Of a stretch of 64,000 nucleotides of DNA, positions 55,469 through 64,000 are shown piece by piece. A program made the translations under genes and the position numbers. Below the pieces are notes generated by a model, which was not told where the DNA came from, did not search any database, and worked only from the letters and a program-made list of their open reading frames with translations. The first letter of the stretch is position 1. Every line of letters begins with the position of its first letter. This stretch comes from Iris pallida (Eukaryota; Streptophyta; Magnoliopsida; Asparagales; Iridaceae). The stretch spans positions 31,936,759 to 32,000,758 of the forward strand of contig JANAVB010029819.1 in assembly GCA_029216955.1 (NCBI GenBank), in the 5' to 3' direction.

Positions 55469-58400
55469 AGAAATATATGTATTTATTTAAGTTGGGCTGG
55501 TTTTGGAAATTCAAATGGATTTATATATTTTACATGAAAAAGGTTTGAGTTTGGGGTCAGGAGCCAACCCCCTCCTTTTGGGCCGGGCTTTAATACTTGG
55601 GCCTAGGTCAGATTTAAATGGTGAATTTACTTTCTAAAGCAAAATTCCAATTTATTGGAGATATGTTTTGGGTTTTGGGCTGGACAAAAATGTATATATA
55701 GGTATATTGGTATATTGGGTATACGTAGTATAATACATAAAAGTATGTTTCGTATACATATATATTTAGTTGGCAGATTTTATGGGCATGGGCCCTAAAA
55801 TGGGGTTTTAAGAAAGAAAATTTATATAAGATTAGGTTCTATAGATGTAAATGACTTTTGGGCCTGTATAATGTATATGCTTTTGCGTTATACCTATATA
55901 ATAAAGATTTCTCAAAGAGTTGTATATGTAATTTAGATGATATTTAGATGAGATCTATTTCATGAGTTGGGCGTTATATGTTAATGTGCCTTTATATTAA
56001 TATAGTTTTCGTACAAATTATATAAATGATATTAAAATGAGTACTTCTAAAATAAATTTATACATATTCTCGCCCTGGAAACCCCAAAACTAAGTCAAGA
56101 ATTTGATCTTTGGAACGACCATGCGGATCTTTCACCAGCACAATGGATTGAATCCTGTAAAATGGATTATTCGGTGCCCTAAAAGGGAAGACCAGTACAA
56201 GTTGTCGGATGGTACACCAATCAAGATTAGGGTCCTGCGGGCCCCGTTTAGGTGTACTTATTTATACATATTCTTGCTCTCGAGATTAACCTCTTAATCA
56301 GTTTCTTTAATCACCTCTAAATCATGACTAAAATAGACGTTTACTATTCTTTAATCATGGAACTTTTTTGTCTCGATAATCGTGCCAACTCTGAACCTGG
56401 ACATCTACATACCAAACTGGACTATTTGGACTTTTCTGGACTTGTTGGAACTGCCCGTGTCACTATTTGGGACCATCTTATGGAGCATAGCATCGGTACC
56501 TATTTTGTGTCGACACGTTTGTATCGTGCACGTCGACTCCAATTAAATTAAGGCGAGTACATTCTCTGATAATTTACCATTTTTGTTATTTTCTATGTTT
56601 CGTGTATTTAGTTTAGATATCCTTGACTTCTTGACACGTTGGTCACACGGAATAATTTTTGCCTGGATCCCGTCATGAGATGTTATCCTTGTATTTCTTG
56701 TTATATCTTGTGCAAGTCCTATCCTTGTTTCTTGTGAAATTTATAGACAAGATTCCTATGAAGGCTCGCGACATTCCCAGAGAATTCGTGTCATAACGTG
56801 TCATGGTTGGATCCACTGTATCAGTCGGGGGCGAGAAGTAGTAGTGTAGATATGTGAACATACCCTTCCCGTGCATGACATTATTTTCCCGTAAGTGTTA
56901 ATCATATGCCACACGTATGATTAACCAGGCCATAAATTTATGTGCAAGTTCCTAAGCCGATCACATGTTGAAGCTAGTACTTACTCAAGTAGCTAGTTTA
57001 GATTCTTGACTCTTGTACATAAAATAACCTGCTTTACTCTTCCTTGCTTTAGTTTACAGCTTTACCATGCCATGCTACTTTCATGTACACTTATTCTCAT
57101 ATATTCTCTCCATTTACTGTTACATAGTCTTTATCATTTACTTGGAACTGTTGTTGGTGATGTGCTCGTTCCAATCCTGACTGGATAACAAGTTTTAGGT
57201 AATGTTATGCTCCACACTCTGGACTTCATGATGACAGATCTTGACGTTCTCTTGTATAGTAAGTCGACCTTTTAAGAGCTCTAGGTCATATTCTTTTGTA
57301 GATTTATGTCTTGTTCATTGGATATACCTCTGATACTTTTCGTGATATGTATATGTTTGATCGTACTATAGATTCCATTATTTTCTTTCTTTCTTATCTT
57401 CTTTAGCTGTATGTGATTTGAGTACATGATATTTTAGTAGATCATAGAACTGTTTAGTTATATTATTGGGTACTTGACAGCGTACTACCGTCGATACTGT
57501 GGTGTTGGCTGGGCATCGCCCACGTACTCGTGCCCAAATATTCGGGTACGGGTCGTGACACATTTTTATGGTGGCCCATACAGGTCTGTCTTCGCAACTA
57601 GCGCAAAGTTGTGGTAATACTTAGGCTTAGCCGTACTACTGCGAGCCTGCCCTAGGATAAGAATTTTAGAGTCATGAAATATTTTAGGAGATTTGGTACT
57701 GAATCACATATTAGGATCTCTTGATAGATTCCAGGGATGACCCCTGAGAATCTTACTCTAAAACTCTATTGAGCCTATTTTCACTTGCTTTTGCTCATTC
57801 CGACTTTTGAATATATGTCCGTTGTCGAACCCAAATTCTTTGATATGAGGTATATGGACTCTGGAAGAAACAAGAAAGTGGAAGTTGAACTTATAACCAT
57901 TTGGGTTGAGAAGAGAAGAGGATTAGCAAGATCCTATACATGAGGGTTGAGAATCGTTTTAGGCTAAATTCTAGAAACTTGAATTTTGACTAAGATATTA
58001 CAATTGGGGCTTTAACGATTTGTGGAAATATGTTTAAGAAAAAAGCGGGAAGCCACAAGGGAGCCTAGAGAAACGGAACGAGGATTGAAATAACAAGTAG
58101 GAAAAAAAATTATTTTGACAATGAAGAGGATATTGTATGGAATAGTGACCAAGAAAATTTAAAGAGGAGTTATATATAACTTTTACAGTGGTAAGATAAA
58201 TTGAGGGAGATATTAAATTGACTTTTTTGCTTGAGTAGCCAAGGAAGTGGCACTAAATACAAATATTTTACAAGGGATTTAAGTCCAAAATATTTTTTAA
58301 GGAATCCTTGAGACAAAAATGGTGGAGGGGTTGGTATAGATTTATAGGAATGATAAGTGATGACTGAGCATTGGATTATGGACATTTAGGGGTTACCACC

Positions 58401-60059
58401 TAATTGGAGGATTGACAAAGCGAGAGGATTATATAAGACTTGGAACCAATTATGAATAATTGTGGAAGGAGGACTCGACAAGTGAATCTGAGTTCTATGA
58501 ACAATATTGGTAGTTGGTTAGAAAGAATAGAGGATGATTTTGAAAAGAAAAAAAATTATCTCATTATTAGAAAATTTCAGTGACTTGTAGTTAACAATAG
58601 TATATGATAGGAGTGATAGAAGTTTTTGATATTAGGGGACTCTGAGAATCCAGACGTAGAAGTCTAGAAGAATTTCCATAGATACCAATTGGATCAAGAA
58701 CGTTAGGGATGAAGATTAGGCAACAAATTTATCAATAGTTGATAATTAGTGACTGGGAGTCATGAGATTGGTGAGTGAGAGTTAATATTTAAGACAAAAT
58801 GTGAACAACTTAGGGGTTAAAATTTATTTTGCTGAATATGGAGGAGTGTAAGAAAAAGGAAGGACAACGACTCCGTTATGACTAGATGAGCAAGAGCAAA
58901 TTCCTAATTCCATTTTTCTTCGTCTTATTATTTATGTCCGACTTATAACCATCAAACTACCTCATATCTAAACCTGTTAGCTACACTTTATCCATCTTGA
59001 ATTCTCGTATCTCTTTACTCAGGAAAAGCTGAGGAAGTTTCGTAATCATCTTGCTCAGAAGGGACATAATTATTGTGTGGTGATCATGGTAGGAATATGA
59101 AATGATGGACTTTGAGATAGGAATGAGTGGGCGAAGGATAAGACTAAAATTGGTAACAAAATCAAGAGGCCGGTAGTACTAACTTGGAAATGGTTACACT
59201 TAGAGATTTATTTTGAGTTTGGATTACCTCATGAAAAAGGGAACGTAGGAGGATTTCAAGAAAAAATAATGGTATATTATACATGAAATGGTAAGAACTA
59301 TATATATATCAGAGTTGTTTCTTAAAACTGATGGGGATATTTAAAGATGATTTAATTTTGAGAGAACTTAGATGTTTTGTTATTGACTATTGAGATAATT
59401 TATTATTGAATTAAAACTAGGATACAAAATTTAGGAATCCCAGACACATGGAAGAAGAGATTATGACTGCACGCAGTGATGGTATGAAATTGAAAAAAAT
59501 ATTTGTAGGAGAAAGATTAAGAACTAGTATGACATGAAAATTTGGAAAAAAATATTAGAGATTTGAGGGATTTGACATTTTTTGAAGGAAAATATTGAAG
59601 GTATAACGTAGAAGGAAACATGATGGTAAATTATGGTATGGTAGTGGCATTAATACGAGGAGTATAAAATTTGAATGGTGTTTAAGGATTTTATAAACCC
59701 TGATTCAAGATTTCGGATCCAGGTTAATGACAAGATGGAGGAATTTGGACTAAGTTGATAAGGAGAGTTAAAGAAATCGAGGAGTTATAACAAGAATAAT
59801 TTCATGAGTAGTACCTTAGGTATGAAGGCCAAGCCTATAGTATTTACAGAGGAGTTTAATCTTCATGAATAAAGATTATCATACATGTGGAAGTATAACT
59901 GAAATTCGGATGACCTTGGTAGTAGTCGAAGTAGAATGAGATGATTACCTTGACTTTTCCTCAGAAAAATCCTACCTTTTGATTTTTCCTATTCTAGCAA
60001 AAGAGATTTTATTTTTTCTTAACCTTGAATCATTTCTTAAACTCCTATCGTACTTGATT

Positions 60060-60990
60060 TTCGATCCACTCTGATCGTGACCGATCAGTTTTGATTATCT
60101 TATCGTGCCAAGGTTCTTGATTCTTGACTATACCCAGCACATCTAATTTCGATCGTGCTTAGACTTTAATCCTATTTTACTCGTGCCTGGAACTTCGAAT
60201 AAATTCTTAGTAATATCTGAGTCCTGTCGTAATCATGATTAGAATTATTACTAATCTTGATTATGTCCAAATTTTTTGGTTTAGTCATGCCTAGATGACC
60301 TTGCATGACTAGACGACTTTGATTCAAATGATTGTGGTTTCTAACGATCATGACTATATGTATTATTCTTCATCCTAATCGTGCCTAAAATCTTAATCCT
60401 TGATCAGGACTATATAATTTTGACTATAAAGTTGGTCGTGTCAGAATTTGAATTCAGATCATATCTAAACATTTTCTTCTGTTCATGTCTAATCTCGATT
60501 CTGTAGTTGCTCGTGCTTGGGTTTCATTCATAATCATGCCTTGACTTTGATTTTTGTAACTCCATCCTTGATCGTGCCTAAGTGACTTTTAAATCACTCC
60601 ATAATTTCGAATCACATCCAAGCTCAGATCGTTATCCATGACTTAAATAATTTTTTCATTGAATTTTCGATCTTGTCCATAAGACTTTAATTTCGTATCT
60701 TGATCGTGCCAAAAAATTTATCCTTAGTCATACCAAGTCTTGGTTTTGATCGTGCCTATGCGACTTGACTCTCCACTTATCGAGCCTAGATCCTATCGAT
60801 CGTGCTATACTCAAATTTGATTCTAGTTTGATTATAACCAATACTATAATGATTCTATAAGTCGTGACTCGAGTCATGCCTAGATAACTTTAATTTTCCT
60901 TCTAAATCGTGCCTAATCGTTTCGACCATACTTCGACCTTATTCTTGATCGTGCTAAACATATCATTCACCATGATCGTGCCTACAATTT
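60060..60990 (+). repeat. Dispersed GATCGTGCCTA motif array
   Basis: About eight exact TCGTGCC words and at least ten near variants (TCATGCC, TCGTGCT, TCGTGAC) recur every 30-90 bp, usually as (T)GATCGTGCCTA(A/G). It lies just before the polypurine tract of Gypsy-3. Confidence 0.8.
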
Positions 60991-61054
60991 GGAATATACT
61001 CTCCATCATATCTGAACTTTCGAATGACTATGTCAATTTTAAATTTCGAGGATG

Positions 61055-61078
61055 AAATTTCTTTAAGAACGGTAGATT
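61055..61078 (+). other. Gypsy-3 polypurine region
   Basis: GAGGATGAAATTTCTTTAAG then AACGGTAGATT lies just before the 3' LTR. The layout is the same as GAGGATGGAATTCTTTTAAG then GTGGGTAGAGT in Gypsy-2. Confidence 0.75.
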
Positions 61079-61522
61079 TATAACCCCCTTGAACCGAATT
61101 TTGGTATTTTTTCAAATTTTTGAAAATTTATTTCTTCTAAATTTTTCCTACATCTAAAATCATAAATTTGAATTAGTTTTTCGATCACGACGTGTTATAT
61201 ATTTTTACTATCGGGTTTTTGGCTTTTCGAACGGTTTACTGAAAATTTGTATAGTTTTGGACTTAGATAGCCTAGTAAATAAATTAATTGTTACGAACTC
61301 TTCTCTAAAATGGGCTCAAATCCATTAGCGTAATTTTCTATATAACATGAATCGAATTTAATATAAGAAAATATTTAGAACATTTTTATAAAGTATATTT
61401 AGATACTAATATGTATATGTATTGGCTGTTGGGCCTATTGGATTCGAAAAACAGTAATTATTATACTTGAATTATTATATTCGAAAAACACCTATTTGCT
61501 TCTGAGTTTGAGATTAGTAAAC

Positions 61523-61533
<11 letters not shown>
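61079..61533 (+). repeat. Gypsy-3 3' LTR, first ~455 bp
   Basis: It matches 53649-54130. The first bases are TATAACCCCC where the 5' LTR has TGTAACCCCC. It also lacks a ~25-bp piece near 61445 and stops at a TA run, with the remaining 3.4 kb of the LTR absent. Confidence 0.9.

Positions 61534-61588
<55 letters not shown>
61534..61588. repeat. (TA)n microsatellite
   Basis: TA run of about 55 bp ending exactly at the hairpin element. Confidence 0.95.
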
Positions 61589-61591
<3 letters not shown>

Positions 61592-61787
61592 GAAGGGTAG
61601 GCATCCCCACAATTTTTGTATCCCCATGCATCTCCATGTTCACATCCATTGGATGTGCTTTAAGTCATCTAATCTTAACCATTGGTAAATCAACGGTTAA
61701 GATTAGATGACTTAAAGCACCATCCAATGGTACAAATAGGGGGGATGCATAGGGATGCAAAAAGTTTAGGAATCTTGATCCTTCCTC
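61589..61787. mobile_element. MITE-like hairpin element, 199 bp
   Basis: Termini GAGGAAGG and CCTTCCTC are inverted, with TA-rich flanks on both sides. Inside, arms 61646-61680 and 61695-61730 are complementary over 35 bp with a single one-base bulge, around a 14-base loop. Outer parts (TTTTTGTATCCCCATGCATC against its counterpart) also pair with some mismatches. No coding capacity. The superfamily is uncertain. Insertion within a TA tract would suit a TA-targeting transposase. Confidence 0.8.
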
Positions 61788-61792
61788 CATTT

Positions 61793-61793
61793 A

Positions 61794-61827
<34 letters not shown>

Positions 61828-61834
61828 TTTTTTG
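61793..61834. repeat. (TA)n followed by T-tract (LINE poly(A) on minus strand)
   Basis: A short TA run and then a run of about 24 T. On the minus strand the T run is the poly(A) tail of the LINE. Confidence 0.9.
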
Positions 61835-63912
61835 ATATATATTGACAAAGGAATTTTATTGATGTATCAGGCGCAAAATGCCGAAGACTATACAAGTATA
61901 CACGACAAGCGCAAAAAGAGTGCAGAAACCAAAAGGCCAGTAGTAACAAAAAAAGCTAGCTGGCCCGGAGCCTAGGTTAGGTCAGCGCCTTCCAGAAGTG
62001 GTCCGAAAAGTGTGTGCAGCGTCTGCTGATTTTTAGGATTTGTCGGAGGACTTCCCTGATCAGCTGTATGGGATTGTATTGGCGTCCTTCGTACCTATAT
62101 TTGTTTCGGTTCTTCCAGAGGACCCAAATTCTGGCGGCTGCGACGATCTGATGCCCGTGAGAGGTACCCCAGCTGGCGAGTAGATCGTTGAAACCCCCGG
62201 CTCGGTGAACCAGGCCGCATCTGATAGAGAGGTTGGTTCACAACTGAGTGGCGAGGTTCCCAGTAAGCAAGATATGTTCAGTAGTTTCTGAATGATGCTC
62301 AGTGCAACAATGGCATATCGAAGCAAAGCTGAAGCCGATGGAGGTGAGGGAGTCGTCGGTTGGTAGCTTTCTGTGGTGGGCTCTATAGATGAGAATAGAC
62401 CATTTGTTGGAGATACAAGAGTGCCAAAAAGGAGCGATCAACAGAGTTGGCACGTCGGTGCCTCTCACCACGTTCCTGGCAGTTGCCATCGTGAAAGTGC
62501 CACCGGACGTGGGAGACCACCACAGGGTGTCAGGGATCTCGTTGAGCTGGATATCCGCGGCGACAAGGTCGGCCATTGCCTCCGTCCCCAGCCAATCTCT
62601 GACCCGGTCCCAAAGCCACCCTGAGGTGTTGTCCCATATATCGTGGATCGTGCAATTTGGTAGGACGGTCGGGGATAGCTGGAGGGCGACATTGCCGAGC
62701 CAACGTTCGTGACATAGCGACGAGCTGTCGTTACCAAGTTGTTGGCGGATGAAGGGTTCCACGAGGCATCGACCCTGGAGGATACGGTGCAAGGATGCGG
62801 ATGAGCGATTATTGGCGACGGTTATCGCGGGGTGAGAATGCTGGAAGTATCTAGCCTTCATGAACCTAGTCCAGGTAGAGTTATCCGAACGGAGCTTCTA
62901 CCACAACTTCACGAAACAGGCGTCAATGATGTGCGCTAATTTGGTAAAGCCAAGTCCTCCCACCTTGGTTGCTTTGGCCATCGTATCCCAGCTGGCCCAG
63001 TGGTACTTGTCTTTGTCGTCGAGATGTCCCCAGAAGAAGTTGGCGAAGAGTGACTCTAATGAGGATAAAACCTTCTTAGGGTGGAGCACACGGCCAGGGT
63101 GTAGATGGGGATGGAGGAAAGGACGTGCTTGATGAGAATCGTCTTTCCACACGGGGAGAGGGTCGTATTGTGCCATCCCTCGATTTTTTATTTTGTTCAC
63201 TAGGCCTGTGAAGATTCCCGAATTAGATTTACCATATACCAGTGGGCACCCCAGGTTGGAAAATGATGGGTATGCGATAGAGAAGGATGTAAGGTTGGCG
63301 AGAGTAGCCGAGTGGTTCTTGTCGGCTTTGTGGTGGGTGTAGATGACGCATTTGTCTTTGTTAATCCATTGTACGGAGCATCTGGTGTATTTTTCTAGCA
63401 TTCTGCTGACTACCTCCACCGACCCGATGTCACCGGATGAGAAGATGAGGATGTCATCAGCGTATGTCAGATGAGTAATTAAAGGGCAGCCTGTGGTGGT
63501 ATAAAAGTGGTAGAATCTGGGGGTATTAGCCATGCTATTTAGGTTTCTGCTGAGCGCTTCGGCTGCGATTATGAAGATGGTAGATGATAGAGGGTCGCCC
63601 TGTCGGACCTCTTGGCTGGATTTGAAGAAATTGTCGGCTTGCCCGTTGATGACAGTGGAGAGCCAAGAGTTGCTTATGGATCTGAAGATGATGTCAATCC
63701 AGCTCTCAGAGAACCCGAAGGCCCTGAACACCCAAATCATGAATTTGCCAGTCCAGACGGTCACAAGCTTTTTCCAGGTCAAGTTTGATGGTGACGTTCC
63801 CCCCTAGCCGGGAATTTCATACAAGTTATCATCTCCTAGGCGAGTAGGATGTTATCGGTAATGTTCCGCACGGGGACGAAACTGCTTTGCTCCTCGGAGA
63901 TGATCTTAGTGT
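61811..63912 (-). mobile_element. LINE retrotransposon, 5'-truncated
   Basis: Minus-strand element with a 3' poly(A) tail at 61811-61834 and an AATAAA signal about 30 bp before it. The coding part runs from RT (upstream edge about 63912) through zf-RVT to the tail. No endonuclease domain is present. Truncation at the 5' side is typical of target-primed reverse transcription. Same family as the LINE at 1-990, in opposite orientation. Confidence 0.92.
62010..63910 (-). pseudogene. LINE ORF2: reverse transcriptase and zf-RVT domain
   Basis: One reading frame runs almost throughout, with a few stops. It enters at KIISEEQSSFVPVRNITDNI, has a TAG near 63826, a shift or stop before 63782, then EVRQGDPLSSTIFIIAAEAL, the catalytic LTYADDILIFSSGD, a WINKDKCVIYTHHK block, GCPLVYGKSNSGI, FFWGHLDDKDKYHWASWDTM and KVGGLGFTKLAHI. 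After a TAG near 62880 comes the C-terminal part: WDRVRDWLGTEAM, WWSPTSGGTFTMATARNVVR, FWHSCISNKWS and the CHCCTEHHSETTEHIL zinc-binding box. A last stop at 62238-62240 precedes RIWVLWKNRNKYRYEG. The YADD residues are intact, but the stops and the missing endonuclease make it inactive. Confidence 0.92.
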
Positions 63913-64000
63913 TAGGGTTATATAATAAAAGTATCACTTTTGTAGTAGCCTTATTTCCTTAAATTTTGAATGAGAATCATATGGGCAAATGCTTGTATAT
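63913..64000. other. Sequence beyond the LINE 5' edge, unassigned
   Basis: AT-rich, with no match to the Gypsy-3 LTR continuation noticed and no feature seen. It is too short to assign. Confidence 0.5.

Larger units (their letters stand above)
53649..57560 (+). repeat. Gypsy-3 5' LTR (3.9 kb)
   Basis: It begins TGTAACCCCC and ends GGGTACGGGTCGTGACA. The interior holds a TA hairpin (54095-54271), TA/A-rich runs to 54390, a GC-rich patch (54730-55310), an (AAAAAG)n run and, from 56545, the U5 backbone shared with LTR-A to -D: GGCGAGTACATTCTCTGAT, CTTGACACGTTGGTCACACGG, GCTCGTTCCAATCCTGACTGG, TACTACCGTCGATACTGTGG. Frames at 54759-55296 and 56103-56551 lack motifs. Confidence 0.85.
57561..61078 (+). 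other. Gypsy-3 internal region, noncoding
   Basis: It starts CATTTTTATGGTGGCCCATACAGG. The GGTGGCCCAT(A/G) matches the sequence 7-15 bp inside Gypsy-1 and its tandem copy, so the primer-binding region is probably here. It is AT-rich and purine-rich on the + strand from 57900 to 59950, pyrimidine-rich from 59950 to 61000. No frame over about 71 codons, and none with motifs. Confidence 0.75.
53649..61588 (+). mobile_element. Gypsy-3: LARD-like LTR element without coding capacity
   Basis: 5' LTR 53649-57560 (3.9 kb), internal region 57561-61078 (3.5 kb), polypurine tract, then 3' LTR from 61079, of which only the first ~455 bp plus a TA run are left. The two LTR starts share TAACCCCCTTGAACCGAATT and continue clearly similar through GAGTTTGAGATTAGTAAACTA. 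The internal region has no gag or pol motif in any frame. A long LTR with a conserved noncoding interior is the pattern of large retrotransposon derivatives, which depend on proteins from other elements. The 3' end was lost at a TA/MITE/LINE cluster. Confidence 0.85.

Noticed and set aside
58170..58385. 71-codon minus-strand frame in the Gypsy-3 interior
   Set aside because: No motif, and the longest of few frames in a 3.5-kb region, as expected by chance.

Overview
The window looks like intergenic heterochromatin from the nuclear genome of a flowering plant. It is AT-rich, full of (TA)n tracts, and built almost entirely from nested and decayed transposable elements: Ty1/copia, Ty3/gypsy of chromodomain (Tekay-like) type, LARD-like LTRs, CACTA transposons, LINEs and a MITE-like hairpin. 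I see no intact host gene. The species cannot be fixed from the sequence. The one clear host-derived coding sequence is a PWWP-domain gene fragment carried inside a CACTA element.

Layout. 1-990: 3' end of a LINE. 990-4098: AT-rich decayed repeats with a pair of ~360-bp direct repeats. 4099-9960: a copia element with one LTR, a PBS, gag, protease, integrase, reverse transcriptase and RNase H, all broken. 10352-10938: CACTA transposase C-terminal (DUF4216) fragment. 10939-15187: unassigned, LTR-like in part. 15188-23224: Gypsy-1 (truncated 5' LTR, broken gag-pol with chromodomain, 2.7-kb 3' LTR holding a 14-copy minisatellite). A second internal region starts directly after that LTR (23225-23806), so the arrangement is LTR-internal-LTR-internal. 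23811-28651: LTR debris with two ~800-bp direct copies of one U5 region and a large (TA)n higher-order array. 28652-33090: unassigned sequence passing into 'LTR-A'. 33091-47348: Gypsy-2, a complete but nonsense-riddled chromodomain element bounded by an ATATC target-site duplication, whose 5' LTR is split by a 3.8-kb CACTA element (33107-36909, TTC duplication). 47441-52143: 'LTR-B', a 4.7-kb solo LTR in reverse orientation with a TATAT duplication. Removing Gypsy-2 and LTR-B rejoins LTR-A, which ends at 52663. 52740-53530: a second CACTA transposase fragment (PF03004 type). 53649 to about 61588: Gypsy-3, a LARD-like element with a 3.9-kb LTR and a 3.5-kb internal region without coding capacity. 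61589-61787: a 199-bp MITE-like hairpin. 61811-63912: a 5'-truncated LINE on the minus strand, of the same family as the LINE at position 1.

The insertion order can be read directly: LTR-A is oldest, Gypsy-2 and LTR-B inserted into LTR-A, and the CACTA element inserted into the Gypsy-2 5' LTR. The most interesting signals are the CACTA element carrying a PWWP chromatin-reader fragment together with telo-box-rich upstream sequence, LTRs that share a backbone but carry different repeat arrays in the same place, and LTR regions dense in plant transcription-factor core motifs (TTGAC and CACGTG).
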